A DNA stretch of 64,000 nt from Buddleja alternifolia (taxonomy: Eukaryota; Streptophyta; Magnoliopsida; Lamiales; Scrophulariaceae). Positions 48,211 to 61,739 of the stretch are shown piece by piece. Each line of letters opens with the position of its first letter. The first letter of the stretch is position 1. The translations under genes and the position numbers were made by a program. The DNA lies in assembly GCA_019426215.1 (NCBI GenBank), contig CM033399.1:24499022-24563021 (forward strand), read 5' to 3'. The notes beneath the pieces are model-generated. The model worked only from the letters and a program-made list of their open reading frames with translations, made no database searches and was not told the origin of the DNA.

Positions 48211-49957
48211 CCTTCAATCTCCCACTTGCCCAAAAGCCTACTATTTTGTTCCCACACAGGTCCATGACCTTTTCAACACAGATCCTACTCAAGGGTTTAG
48301 GTGAAAGGGGTTTGCCACGTTTTCTGTTGAGTTGACTTGTTCCACTCAAATGTCGACTCTAATAAAATAATTTCTCATTCATCTGGCCACTAGGTATGTT
48401 CAGATAGTAGGTGAGACCTCGCTCTTTTTCAAGAGCTTACACCCTTATCGATAATCATAGTATTTTTGTACTTGATATTCAATTGGTAGAACCTCATCTT
48501 GTTCATAAGATAGGTTCACATATCTAGATACCTTTTATCGCAGCATTCTTATGCGCAATTTAAATGGTAAAGTTAGCTTTTGTCTCTTCTCAAGAGACTT
48601 TTTCAGCACTTACTCTTCCATTTTGCATAAAACAAATCCTCGATCATCACTTAAGTTCATATCTTAAGTCTAGAGATTCTAGTTCCAGTTTTCCATGTTT
48701 TTATCCAGCCCATTGGATCCATTAGGTGTTCGACTCAATACATAAGATGTATTAGTCAACACCAATTTTAACTCATAGAATTGCATGTACCTTTCGGTTA
48801 TGCTTTTACAGAAAGAATCTCCTTTTGATTCTTCCATGTTGAACTTTAGTCAACACATTATCTATGTGTTCGGACAAAAAGATTACAGCAACCCAATGAC
48901 CCGCATATATTACTATCTCATGCAATTGGGTGCCATTACCTTTTAAGTCGATTTTTGGAAAATTGAGATGATGATTACATGTACGTTGCTCATGCTAAAT
49001 TACCAACATATGATACTTACAAGACATTTGTATACCTATTAACCATTAAAACTTAAGTTTCTGAAAAGATTCAATCCGTAGATTGATCTTTGAAGCAGCT
49101 ACGCTTTAGACCAGATTCCACTACTTGTCAAGACCTCTTGACTTTCATCATATCCTTCGTCAGCATATCTCAGCTCAAAGGGTATGGAATTTGTGTTCAT
49201 AGGTTTATAGGTTTACTAGTCTATTCATTTTAACTGCCAGTGGTGTTTATGTTTACCGAGTCTCTAGTTTCCATTACGATCCCCACTCTTTCGAAACAAA
49301 ACTTCTTCACCTTGAAGGTGGGATATTATGAAATGATCCATTTTGTTTCAAGGTGTAATGAACACGATACTCCTAAGTTTCCTTAGGATACTCGTAAACA
49401 CAGGACAAGAGGATCTCCAATCCTCAATTCCTCCCATTGTTTTCTTGACATAAGCAATACCTCTCACATCCTTGATGTGTGTGGTTTACATGTCACATTT
49501 TATGTGATCAATTTAGGGTCACACTTATTAATCTATGTCAAATAGATTAATATGCTCGCCTAGGTTATTACCTAGGCAACTAGATCAATGTATACATCTA
49601 TTATGTCATATGAGTCAAATGTTGTGAAGATAGCATGTCTAATTATAGAACCATAAATAACAGAACGCATTTAATAAAACATTAAATCTCCACCTATAAA
49701 CCAAGGTGGAGAAAAACATTGTGTTAACATTAATTCAAAAAACATGATAAAACATTCATTCTAAAAATATTTTCTCATAATTTAAAAATGACAAATAAAT
49801 GATTTCTTGTCCTTCAACCTCAGCCGCGACAAACGCTTCCTTAGCGTCTTCAGGATCACGACCTCATTTCTTTGTTCCTTGCTTCTTCTCACCATTTGTA
49901 ATCCATTGCATAAGTGAGTACCCTAATAGTGTCATGACACTTAAGAAGCACGGTTAA

Positions 49958-50578
49958 CTAACAAGATAACTTTGCAACAAATGTACCTTTTGTGCGCTCA
50001 CAAGGAGGCTCAGGGTATTGATCTTTCCAGTGTCCCCTCTTTTTGAAGTTAAAGCATTTCCCATTTTTCCCTTTGACTTTCTTGACACCGTCCTTTGCTT
50101 GCAGTTCATTTCCCTTCTTCTTCTTCTTTCTCCCTCTGCTTTTCTTGTTATCAAAAGCGGGAGATGAAGAAGTGTTAGCAAGCAGCACAGGCTTAGCCTT
50201 CTTGACTGTTGCCTCAGCAGTGCCCAACATGTCCAATAACTTTGGGAGAGTGGAAACCAATTGGTTCATGTTGAATTTCACTACGAACTGATCGTAGGTA
50301 AGAGAGAGTGGCTGAAAGACTAAATCAACAGCCAAGTCAGGATACATAGAGGCCAAAATGAGACAACGCACATAGATGTTGTCTTTACGCCATTTCTCAT
50401 GTGCATCTCGAGCAGCCCTTGGAGCACTTGCCTCAGGTGCAAGCTCAGTGGGTTGAGTTAAGACATAGTCAAGACTTTCAAATTGCAAAACAATCTTAAG
50501 ATTGTGATACCAGTCAGAGAAGTTAGGGCCATTTAGCTTATTAGTTTCAAGGATTACCGAGAGTGGAGTTTTAGCCAT
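49958..50578 (-). CDS. Copia-type gag of family X (206 aa)
   Basis: Starts MAKTPLSVILETNKLNGPNF at 50578 and is open to a stop at 49958. The N-terminal half is a copia gag (LNGPNFSDWYHNLKIVLQFE, YVLTQP, MLASMYPDL-like segment). The C-terminal part is basic (GRKKKKKG) and ends in a zinc knuckle, CFNFKKRGHWKDQYP, in which two of four metal ligands are replaced (Cys to Phe and Cys to Tyr), so RNA binding is probably weakened. Short for a copia gag and followed by no pol. It would package RNA only with help from full elements. The frame is open although the knuckle is damaged. Confidence 0.65.
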   Translation of the reverse strand: MAKTPLSVILETNKLNGPNFSDWYHNLKIVLQFESLDYVLTQPTELAPEASAPRAARDAHEKWRKDNIYVRCLILASMYPDLAVDLVFQPLSLTYDQFVVKFNMNQLVSTLPKLLDMLGTAEATVKKAKPVLLANTSSSPAFDNKKSRGRKKKKKGNELQAKDGVKKVKGKNGKCFNFKKRGHWKDQYPEPPCERTKGTFVAKLSC

Positions 50579-50589
50579 TTAACTGTTAT

Positions 50590-52644
50590 TTTGTGGAACC
50601 GAAAAAACATTAGCCTTCAATCATAGATCATAACCACATGAAATTATGGAAATTTTAACTTCACGTGCGCTCCCACTGTTTTTTGAATTTCATCACCCCA
50701 CTGACAGAAGACAAGAAATGAAACAATTTCCAGTGGGCCCTAGTGTCAAATGTCCCAACCGCATTCCACAACTCGTGAGACAATAAGTGGTAACATTTGA
50801 TCAGGCGCGATGGCCCCATCTACATCCAGGTTGTTCTCTAGATGTTTGCCTCACATTTCATGTACGTCCCGAGAACACGATACAACCGTACACTAGTCTG
50901 CGTTTATGTCCTTCCCATCAAATTCTCACAGCGTAACAGTAGATAGGTGATCCCACGACTCATGGATGACTCCTTAGCGAAACTGAAACCCTTGTGCTCT
51001 TCTAATATAACTTCCAGGTTATATAGACTGCTTAAATGTGATATTAGTACACTTAACTTGCCACCATTTCACGACTCATGGGACAATGATGACAAGCCGC
51101 GCTATTCTCTCTCACATATAGTGATGGAAGGCACTGGACCTAATCTAGAGCTTCTGGGCCCCCGATTTATCCATTTATGGACTTAATATTTTAATATGGG
51201 GTTTTCACATACAAGGTCTCACTATTATTCAGTTATTTATCTTTCTTAGATGATCATGCAACACAGCATATCATATATAAGATAATAACGATAAATAACA
51301 ATGAGCATGCTATATAAATAAAGTAGTATATGTGATCCTAGTCAAGCCAATCCTAAAAATACCACTAGCCATCAAGGTGTCGACCAATCTAATCTTAGGA
51401 CCCGGATCCTACACTAATGTCTTCACAGCTCCTCGATCTTGAACATCTCCATCATTGTCTTCAAGATGTCTTCATCTCCGTCTTCAAATTAAAACAATAC
51501 ATTAGAAAAGGAAACTCAGCCTCTCATATACATAAAATGAAAACATGGCACGCAGGCCTCAAATTAAAATGACTAATCTATAGCTCGACCCGCATCACCA
51601 CATAATCATATGATACATGCTCGCATCATGCTTTCATAAACATAAATTTACCGGCTAAAGATAATCTAATTCAATCAGTGGATCAATTAATTATTTTCTA
51701 AAAACAAATTTTAGAAAATCCCATGGAAAATAATAATTCTCCATTAATCCGAAAATTAATTCTATTTCCAAAACTCTAATATTATTCTATTCTAGGAATC
51801 AATTAATATCATATTAATTTTCCAACAACTAAATGATAAATACACGTTTTGAAAAACCAATGAAAATGTCCACTTTTTCATTTAACCCGAAAAAGCCCAA
51901 GTTCAAAAATTATTTATTTTATTCAATTTCCAAAGTCCATAAAATAATAATTTTATCTCATACTTGGAATTTAAATAAAACTCATATTCTTTGAAAGTTC
52001 ATGAAGAAGTCCACTTCTTCATTTATTCACAAAAGCCCCAAATTTCAAAATAATCAATTTCATTTTAATATCGAAAGTCAATAAAATACCAATTTTATCT
52101 TGTCCTTTCAAAATTCAAATAAAAACTCATATTTTGAAAACCCCTAAAGAAATCCATTTCTTCAAAGGGACAATTTTAAAAATTCAATTTTATTCTAATT
52201 TCGAAAGTCAATAAAATACAAATTTTATTTCTTCCTTTCAAAATTAAAATAAAAGAACCATATTTTTGAAAATCCATGAAGATGCCCTTTTTCAAAAAGC
52301 TCAATTTTATTTTAATTTCAAAAGTCAATAAAATACCAATTTTATTTTGTCCTTTCAAAATATAAATAAAAGCCCATGTTTTTTAAAAGTCTACTTTTAT
52401 GTCCAAGCCTAAAAATATATTCAATTGCATTTTAAACCCAAAACATAAAATTACAAAATAGCCCACAGGGCCAAATTGCAATTTACAAAATTAAAAAAAA
52501 ACTAGGGTCTAAACCCGACGGCGGCACGCTCTCAATCTGAAACTCACGTCGTCCCACATGACGGCGCTGTATCCGACAATGTCGTCTTGCGACGGCTCCC
52601 ACGAACAGCTGTAGTTGTTCGCAGTTTACGCGTACTGCCGCTGT
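50590..52644 (-). other. Leader region of the family X element
   Basis: Non-coding on both strands by my reading. It contains ttgaagacggagatgaagac-like blocks (51420-51480), AT-rich repeats of tcaataaaatacaaattttat type (51900-52360) and a GC-richer block next to the Sirevirus insertion (52510-52640) that parallels 27310-27590. Confidence 0.5.
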
Positions 52645-54180
52645 TGTTGGTCCCAAGTGGCATACGAAAGGGTCTAGAAGGGGGGAGTTGAATAGACCCT
52701 GAAGTCTTTTTCGACTTCAAGAATTCGTATTAAAAATGTGTTGGACGCTTGAAAAGTAGGTGTTTGACTGAACATCTATTGAAGACTGTTTTCAGAAAGA
52801 TAACTTAGACTTCAATATTTGAATACTATAACCAAATAGGTTTAAGCGTTCATTTCTTTGATCAGTGTTAGAACAGCGGAATTGATTTTATAGTCTTCTT
52901 GTTTGAAAGATTTTAGCGTCACAAACCGTTTCTTAGTTGCTTGGCTTTTGATTGTGTTTAACTTAATCAATTTATGCAATGATATAATAATAATGAAATT
53001 GACTGCAAAGTAAATAACACAATATTGGTAAGGTTCGTTGGGTGGTGTAATCCCAACTACGTCCTTCTTCTCCTTGAACACTTGGAGGCAATCCACTAAG
53101 AGGATTCTCAAAGAATCACATAGAATTTTCTACAAATTAGCGAGAGATGGATGTCGATGACTTGAGCTCCTTGATCACACAGATTTCTGCTCCAAATTAC
53201 TTCTATCCCATTGCTTCTTTCACCCAGAAATAATGCAAGTATCCAACTTCGACTTCACACAGATAGCGAGGCTTGCATGGGGTTTTTCTAAACGGTTTGT
53301 TTGATTTTGATAAAGATCAAACAACTGGGAATATCTCAATAGTAATGAAGGTTTATCTGAAAAGAAAGTTTGAGATATTGGTTGACTGTCTCAGGAATTT
53401 AAGAAAAGCAAAGAGAATGTTTGCTTGAATGTTCTGGCTTTTCTGAGAGTTTTAAGGAATGAGACTTCAATTCAACAGCAATTTGGCTTGGAATTTTTTG
53501 GGTTGTTTTGGCTTGTTGTTGAAGTCCTATTTATATGCATTCTTGGAAAAAGTGTCCATTTGACACATGCATAGGCGCGTGTCTCTCACTTCCGCGAGTG
53601 AACAACTTTTGTCATTTTTCCTGAAAATCTGCTGCACAAAAGTTGGTGCTGCAGTCTGTGAGTACTTGACAGTCCAATAGGGTGGCTTCTCCATACGTCC
53701 GAAAGAGCTTTTCACATTTAATCCTCTTATCACCATTTAATGCATTTGAATTGAATGTCCATTGGAATTTAATGCACTGAGAATATTTGCATTAAACTCC
53801 TTCTGAACTTAGAAATAAATTCAGGTAAAATCAGTCATTGATAGACGCTCATTCATCCTTGAATAACTTCAGTCCTAATGAACACTTGATATAGCTGGTT
53901 GTTTGGACACTTGGAATCTTTATCTTCATTCAGACTTCTGGCGCTTGAGTCTTCAAACTTAACTACTGATAAACTCACTCAGAAATTATCAAACGCTCAG
54001 TCTAGGAATACTTAGCCTTACACTCTAGAATAAAAATAAAGCAAAGCCTATAAAGCCTATTACAATTCTAACGCTCAAAGCTTATACATGATTTCTACTA
54101 AAATCAAACTTACATAGTTTGGGGTCTAACAAGTAATCCTCATTGTCATCATCAAAACATCTAACATGAAATTCCTAACA
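52645..54180 (-). repeat. Sirevirus-like copia 3' LTR
   Basis: On minus it starts TGTTAGGAATTTCATG (54180) and ends CTTGGGACCAACA (52645), 1536 bp. A polypurine tract (aaaaagggggaaat, minus, 54181-54194) abuts it, the typical Sirevirus/Maximus junction. The probable target duplication is gctgt (52640-52644). Confidence 0.85.
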
Positions 54181-54422
54181 ATTTCCCCCTTTTTGATGAT
54201 GGCAATACTTACTCTTTTATAGTTCAAGAGTTAGACAGCCAAAAATAAAAGTTAGCTTTGGTCAGTAAAAGTTAGTAAAGCTTCAACGAGGTGTTTCAGC
54301 TGAAAAATGCCTTTTTATATATATATCAATGATTACACGCATTTTTACAACAAAAAAATATAAGAGACAAGAATATAGATAATGTAAATCAAACAGCTCT
54401 AATGACTTGGTCTAACTATGTA

Positions 54423-57400
54423 TCACTTGGACATTTCAACTCGGATAGCTTCAGCTATGTTATCTTCCAAAGTCATCATCGCAGCATGATCTTTGTCAAT
54501 TACGAGCTTATTCTCTTCCTTTTGTCTCTTCTGGAAAACAGTAAAGTGTTTATCCCATTCAGTAGGATCAATACCAATATACCTTAGGCAAATTCTGAAA
54601 GTTCGGTTGAAGTCAGTCATCTGCCTCTCTTCAGCTAAAGTTCTTGGATCTATAGGTTCTGGAATAGATGCTCTTTGAAGAGGGATGTCATGTTTTTCAA
54701 GCCTTGCTCGAGTAGGTATTGGTAGATTTGGATACAGTGCTATCGGAGGTTCTCTTAGCATTCTGCTAGGCGCTCCAGCCGTTATCCAAGATAGGAAATC
54801 ATATCTTTGCGCAGAAGGAAGAGATACTAGTTGACGCTTCGGCGGCGGAGGATGATCTTGAGCTCTTGAACTGGACGCTCTCCTCTTTTCTCCTTTTCTC
54901 TTCTCTTTCCCCTTATTTCCATCATCAGCCTTCGAGAAATGTTTTGTGAGTAGGCTAACCTGATTAGCAATCTGAGACATTGACGCTGTAAGATCATCCA
55001 GACGCTTGTCGAAATGTTCCTGCATTGCGAGTAGCTTAGCGCTAGTAGCATCATTCAGTGTGGTCTCTAAGGTGTCTAGGTGCTTCTCAAAGTGTTCTTT
55101 CATGGCGAGTTAGTTGGCCCCAGTAGCATCATTCATTTCTTGAAATTCTCTGCGATACTCACCAATAGCCGCTTAAGCAGAACCGCGCATATGAGCAATC
55201 TTAGCGCTCATAGTTTGAGATTCAATCTTTTCTAAATCAGTCTTGATCCACTAGAGGGCTTCCGCATTCTGAGTCGCGTGATCATTGACTTCTTTCAAAA
55301 CTGATTTCAAAAGTGGCACAAAGTTTTGACTCACATCAGAAGGAACCGTTTGAGCAGCCGGTCACTTGAATTTTGATGTGTGCTTTAGTGATTCAAGAGA
55401 TACTTGATGTGCTGGATCAAAGACGGTGCCGCGTACTTCAATCTGTGAATCAGCAACATCAGGAACTTCAAATTCAGGAGTGTCAGGATGAACCTCTGGT
55501 GGAGACGCTTGAATATGTTCCTCAGCAGATGCTGAAATACTTGCCGCTTCAAGTGCAGAAGCTTGAGCTATTTTCATAGGCGCTTCCTCAGGTGCTGATT
55601 TCGGTTGTCGTAGTTCAGTGAAAGGGAAATACAAGCTGGCATATGGCTCATCTACATATTTGTATGTTGCACTTTCTAGAAGCTCAGTTAGATGCTGAAG
55701 AGGAAGGCAAGTACCTTGAATGAATGTGCGAATTGGACTATCTATGGCCCTGATGTACATGGGACCAATGATATCCAGCACATGATTCGGAAAGACTTTG
55801 GACGGCGCTTGGCAAATAGAGAAAATCGCATCTGAGTAGTAATCCCTGGAAAATCCAATCAGCCTATCTGTTGGAAGATGTTTGAGTCGTTGAGATTCAG
55901 GTACATAAGCGTTGTAGTACTCTTCCAGGTAGGGATAGATAGCTTGAGCCAGTCCCTGATTCCTTTCCAGTAACGAGAGGACAAACTCATAGTGATTGAG
56001 TACCTCTTTGCGGATAGACGGGGGCAATGGATATCCTCGAAAGGAATTAATTACTGAGCCGTTCCATTGTCTAAGATTAGCTGTGAAGATTCTGTCGAAA
56101 TGAGATAGGGGAGTCATAATCTTCACCATCATATTAAAATTGTCTTCGCAGTGGCTTGGAAAGAAGTTCAAGCTAGATTCTGAAATACTGCCACTGATTG
56201 ACGCTTGAGCGTTGAAGCGAAGAGGAGTTGTGGATAGTCTGTGAAGTTCTTGATGCAAACACTGCTCGATCTGATGACGAATTATTGGGAGCTTGAGAAC
56301 AGGCCCAACTCTCTGTTCACGCGTCGTAAGGCAATATTTGGTGAATTGGCGCTTCTTGCCATGCATGCCTATGCCGAAAAGGTGGGGAGCTTGAACTAAC
56401 TCTGTGAAAGTGTATTGATGTCCCACATAAGCTTCAACCCAATTTACCTCGGTCATACAGTAATCTGTTCCAGCGTTGACTACAGCTCGAATGCCTTCAT
56501 GGTGGATATCTCTAATAGATTCAAAGCGATATCTATCAGTCTGATAGTTAGCATTCCAGACGCTGTGAAAGTATGCATCAGCTTCTGATTGAATCACATC
56601 CGTTAGAGATTCTAGACGCTCACCAGCATGAACTCCTTTATTCTTCCACAATCGAAGTGGATTGACAGACTTCCTGTTCTCATCACTGTTTGCTATATGA
56701 GGAAAATGAGTGTAGCCTTCTCTGTTTAAGACTACCTCTAAAGGATTGAGAAAGGTTGGGCGAAAAGGATCATACACTCTGATGTTGTAGTCTCTTAGAG
56801 CAAAACCAGTTGGCTTGCTGTGCCTATAGTCGAGGTAATAAACCAGATCTGTATCACATTTAGGAGTTCTGCCACCTTGTCTGTCTTGTTGAAGGATAAG
56901 AGCAGAAGGTATCTGACCAAGAGTTTTACTAAGTTGAATGGCCAGATCGTATTTCCTCTCAATTTCTGTGAGCTCAGTGTTGAACACTATATCTCTGATC
57001 TTTCTGTCAATATTCAGCAGGGTAATTTCATTCTCCGCAACAATATATCTTTCTTCATTATAGCCTGCGGGAATGAAATCTTCTTCAAGTGCTGGGGGCA
57101 TATAGTTGATTGAGTGATCAATCGTCTTCAGCGTATCGAGCTTGAAAAAGTGCCTTCCCCTTGTAACTTCCTCAGCAATGCTCTGACCTTCTGAGTGTTT
57201 CTCAGTCATGACCTCTGAAGAATGTGGTAGTTGGACCCCTTTTGACATAGGTTCCTCAGCATCCACTGCAACGCTTGTTGCAACGTCTTTGGTAATAGCC
57301 ACCACTTCTTCTAAATCAACATCCAGGTGGACGTCAATTGATGCTTCAGTAGTAGCTGGAACTAAAGCCTGAGAGCTTGGCTCAGCAGCAGCGACTTCTT

Positions 57401-58560
57401 GAGCGATTGGCTCAACAACAATATCTTGAGCGCTTGGCTCGATAATCTCAGGCTCTTCAGTGACGCTTGCTTGTCTTGGAACACTTAAAGATATTCTTAA
57501 CGTTGACTCCTTCAATGAGTTTAAGCGTTTGAGCGGGAGGAGCAACAGCTGGTTCTTCGAAGTTTATTTGTTTGATTATACTTTCCAGCTTCCTCCGCTT
57601 GATCAAAGGAATCTTGTCCTCTACATCCTCATCGGTTTCCTCATCGTCCTTTTGAGGAGAGGGAACAACTTGAGCCTTGGGCTTTCTGGGAGCCCTCTTC
57701 TTGGTAACAGTCGGACGCTTCACGGCTTCCACTTAAGTAGGACGCTCAGCCTCTTCGTTAGACGCTTCACGTACTTCTAAACGCTCAGAAAGTGGTCTAG
57801 CAGCACCACCAACTTTGGGAGGATTGAAGTGATTATTCGGAATCCTTTTTCTCAGCAGCTTGGCCTTATTCAGAGGTTGGCCAAACGAGTAGACACAGCC
57901 TGATCGATATAGCAGATCACTCAAAATAAGCCCAAAAGGTTTATTTGGGGCGCTTAAACAGTCCCTAAACCTTCCAAAGACATACTCACTCCATTTGATC
58001 TTGATGTTGAGGAGTATCACTGTCATCATCTGAAATTGTATTGGGTTGATGTTATCAAAAGTACCCACTCTGCATTCTATGATTTTGCTGCAGAAATCAG
58101 CTATCAGTCGGTATTTAGATACTAATATTTTCTTTTTGAAGTGTTGTTTGTATGGTACACCATCATAAGCACTCATAGTAGTCCATGCTTCCTTGATTTG
58201 TTCCAGAGTAACATAATCTGATGCCTCACCCTCATTTGGGAGATTGAAGTTCTTGGCAATAGAGGCAGCAGACAGTACAAATTCTTTTGGTGACTCATTC
58301 TTGGATAGAGGAATGAGACAAGAGATCGGCTTCTTGTCCTAGGAGAGGTTGGCAGTTTTCCAGAAGGTGTCCACTTCCATCGGAAACAGATAGGAGTATT
58401 GAGTCAAGAATGTTTTAAGCCCAACCTTGGTGACAGAGTCCATCATTTTTGTCAGGTTAATCTGAGGTTGTTCATATAGAAACTTCCAGTCAACAACAAG
58501 GCCTTCAATGACCTTGATGGTAGGCTCAGCAAAAGTAGCAGTAGATTTTTTTGGTGCCAT
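54423..58560 (-). pseudogene. Third ORF downstream of pol (about 1,380 codons), broken
   Basis: Starts at ATG 58560 (MAPKKSTATFAEPTIKV). Pieces 58560-58339, 58338-57733, 57732-57470, 57545-55362 and 55361-54423 continue one another across stops (58339, 57733, 55362 and two near 55175 and 55110) and one frame change near 57480-57500. The first 300 residues resemble the plant-transposon-type domain found in several retroelement ORFs (FCSKIIECRVGTFDNINPIQ, WSEYVFGRFRDCL). Then come a basic and acidic linker (KKRAPRKPKA), a large unknown middle, and a C-terminal coiled-coil-like part with repeated HFDKRLDDLTAS and HFEKHLDTLETT plus a basic stretch (KGKEKRKGEKRR). I see no signal peptide or membrane segment, so an envelope role is not supported. 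It shares strand and transcript with pol. Confidence 0.6.
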
Positions 58561-58599
58561 TTTAGTGAAAGAGATCAACTGAGATTTTCTTTTTGAAGA

Positions 58600-59397
58600 A
58601 GAGAAAGAGATAGTAATTTTGCAGAAAGCTTTGAGTAAGAGTGAGTAATTTTTCTGCAGAAATTTTGTTTTAAATGACACAGTAAATGAATTTTTGAAAC
58701 TTGTGTTCTCTCGTCTCTGTAGGATTTAGACATGTGTAAAGTTATTTTAATCTCAGCCATGGAAATTTTAACTACGGACGCGAGTTTTAAGCAAGAGAGG
58801 GAAGTTACATTTGGTAACTCCCATATATAAAGATTTGACGTCCGAGTTAAAGTTTTAAAACGTTTGGCATTTTCAGAGTGTAATGCACGCGCCTGATGGT
58901 ATACTGACACGTACCCAGACATGTACTAACTCTGAACAGTCATTTTGAAATTTTTTTATTACCCGCCAGTTTGATGTGATGGAAACGTGTGAATAGAATC
59001 CAAAATAGACTTTTGAGTCTATCCACTACGTTAAGAAGCGTGTAAAATGTATGCATGAATTTTACAAACAATTTTATGTTAAGTGTTGAAGGGAATATGT
59101 TCAACGCTTAACAAATAACAGTTGTTAACGCTTGTTGTAACTGTTTTATGTTAACGCTTGTAATAAAAGTCTTTTTATGCTTGAGCGTCCAACATATTAT
59201 GCACAAATAATACTAAGCATTGATGATCATGCATATGAAAGTTTTTGATCATTGACACTTGCAGTTAGGTTCAAGAACAATTTTAAAGTTCCCCCTAAAT
59301 TTGTTAACTTGTAACAACTTTTCAAAGATCTTTTGGACATAAATAAAGTGGATTCCCCCTAAATTATATGTCTAATAAAATATGATGTAGAAAATGA
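58600..59397 (-). other. Spacer between pol and the third ORF
   Basis: No convincing gene. It includes a stretch with four aacgctt-type words in about 90 bases (59103-59190), the same word that is common in the LTR and third ORF. Confidence 0.5.
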
Positions 59398-61737
59398 TTA
59401 AGCATTTAAATCGATCATACCTAATTCACTTCTCAAAGTGAGAAAACGTTGTTCGTTGAAAGCTTTGGTGAAGATATTTGCCAATTGTTTGTCAGTCCCA
59501 ATAAAGTGCATGGAGATATCTTTCTTTTGAACATGGTCATGAAGAAAATGGTATCTAAGGTCAATATGTTTGGTTCTGGAATGAAGAACAGGATTCTGAG
59601 TCATGGCTAGAGCACTTTGGTTATCGCAAGGAATGGGGGTTGGACCTAGGATTATACCATAATCTCTAAGTTGTTGCCTCATCCATAACACTTGTGCACA
59701 ACAACTTCCTGCAACTACATACTCAACTTCGGCAGTAGAGGTAGCTATGGATTGTTGTTTCTTACTATGCCATGAAACTAACCTATCACCTAGAAATTGA
59801 CATGTACCACTAGTACTCTTACGATCTATTTTGCAACCTGCAAAATCTGCATCTGAGTAACCAATTAGTTCAAAAGGAGAGTCCCTTGGATACCATAAGC
59901 CCACATTTTGTGTGCCTTTTAGGTATTTAAGGATTCTCTTGGCAACAATTAAGTGTGACTCTTTAGGATCAACTTGAAATCGTGCACACATGCATACCGA
60001 AAACATAATGTCAGGTCTACTAGCAGTAAGATAAACAAGTAATCCAATGATACCTCTATAATTAGTGATATCAACCTTCTCCCCACTTTCATCTTTATCT
60101 AACTTAAGCATTTGGCTCATTGGAATTTTTGAATATGATGCATTTTCCATACCAAATTTCTTAATCATATCACGTGTATATTTAGCTTGGTTAATAAATA
60201 TGCCATTAGGGAGTTGTTTAACTTGTAATCCTAAGAAAAAAGTTAATTCACCCATCATGCTCATGTCAAATTGTTCTTGCATCATTTTTGAAAATTTCTC
60301 ACACAGATGTTTGTTAGTAGAACCAAATATAATATCATCAACGTAAATTTGGACTAAGAGAATATCTTCGTCATTGGTAATTTTAAATAACGTCGTATCT
60401 TCGCTGCCTTTTGAAAAGCCTTTACCAATAAGAAAAATAGAGTGAGTGTCATACCACGCTCGGGGTGCTTGCTTAAGCCCATAAAGTGCTTTGTCTAGCT
60501 TGTAAACCATACCCTTACCAAGGTTGTTGATGAATCACGGTGGTTGCTCCACATATACCTCTTATTGGAGTTTACCGTTCAGGAAGACACTCTTTACGTC
60601 CATCTGATACACCATAAACTTGTTGAACGCTGCATACGCTAGAAACATGCAGATTGCTTTAAGACGGGCGACAAGAACATATATCTCATCAAAGTCAATA
60701 CCCTCTTCTTGGCAATATCCTTGAGCTACGAGTCTGGCCTTGTTTCTTGTTACAGTGCCATTCTTATCCATCTTGTCTCTATAAACCCATCTTGTTCCAA
60801 TAACTCTTTGGTGAGTTGGTCTTGGTACTAGTGTCCAAACCTTACTACGCTCAAACTGATTAAGCTCTTCTTGCATGGCTTCAATCCAACTTGGATCGCT
60901 TAGTGCGTCATCCACTTTCTTAGGTTCCATTTGAGATAGAAAGCTTGCAAGCATAGCCTCATTGAATGTAGCGGCTCTAGTCCTAACAAACGCTTCAATA
61001 TCTCCAATAATCTGCTCAGGTGGATGATCACGTAGCCATAGTCTATCTGGTTGGAAAGGGTTAAGAGGTTGAACAGGCGCTTGACAATCAGACGCATAAC
61101 TTCCCTCTTGCATAGGTGCTTCAAATTCACAGATTCTTGTTTGCACTTGATGATCACTCTGTTCATGATCATTAGCAGATCTTGCATGGTTATCCGAAAT
61201 GACCTCACGAGTAATCTTAGGAGGTGGCACTAATATCTCATCATCATCGTCACTATCATCATTATTGGTAATCTTAGACGCTTGATGACACAGATCTTCA
61301 ACTCCTACATCATTCATAACCTTACTCGGTTCTTGGTTAGCATCATCAAAAATAACATGATAGATTCCTCAACCTTCGATTTGATCTTGTTTAGGATGCG
61401 AAAATTCTTTCCATTCTTGGCGTAGCCTAGAAAGAGTCCCTCATCCGCTTTAGGGTCAAATGTCCTTAGGCTTTAGGATCCATTATTATGGATAAAATAT
61501 TTAGAGCCAAAGACGTGAAAATATGAAACATTTGGCTTATGTCCCTTCCACAGTTCAAATGGAGTTTTCCGATGTTGTTTGTTGATCATGCACCGGTTTT
61601 GAGTATAACAAGCAGTGTTGATCGCTTCAGCCCAAAGCCTAGGAGCAAGCTTGGACTCTGCTAACATCATCCTAGCGGCTTCCTTAAACGTTTTGTTCCT
61701 GCGCTCAGCAACACTATTCTGTTGGGGAGTTTGGGGA
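59398..61737 (-). pseudogene. Copia pol: reverse transcriptase and RNase H, broken
   Basis: On minus: integrase C-terminal side (PQQNSVAERRNKTFKEAARM, 61737-61473), a connector with lesions, reverse transcriptase start ([27 protein letters not shown]) to 60562, then two in-frame stops (about 60562 and 60535), then an open frame 60510-59398 with YGLKQAPRAWYD, the catalytic IYVDDIIFGST and RNase H (YSDADFAGC, RKSTSGTCQFLG, STAEVEY, HIDLRYHFLHD). The C-terminal end HFIGTDKQLANIFTKA is typical. The stops and the inserted LTR upstream mean no polyprotein can be made. Confidence 0.88.
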
Positions 61738-61739
61738 GC

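Larger units (their letters stand above)
48211..52644 (-). mobile_element. Family X internal region: gag-only copia element
   Basis: Polypurine tract at 48211-48230, 1.7 kb without open frames (48231-49957), gag (49958-50578), then a leader up to 52644 that matches 27137-28240. There is no protease, integrase or reverse transcriptase and no space for them, as in plant TR-GAG elements. The 5' side is cut by the Sirevirus insertion at 52645, so its 5' LTR must lie beyond the right edge. Confidence 0.65.

Noticed and set aside
54423..58560. Envelope gene in the Sirevirus-like element
   Set aside because: Position fits, but no signal peptide, membrane segment or glycoprotein-like cysteine pattern is visible in any piece.
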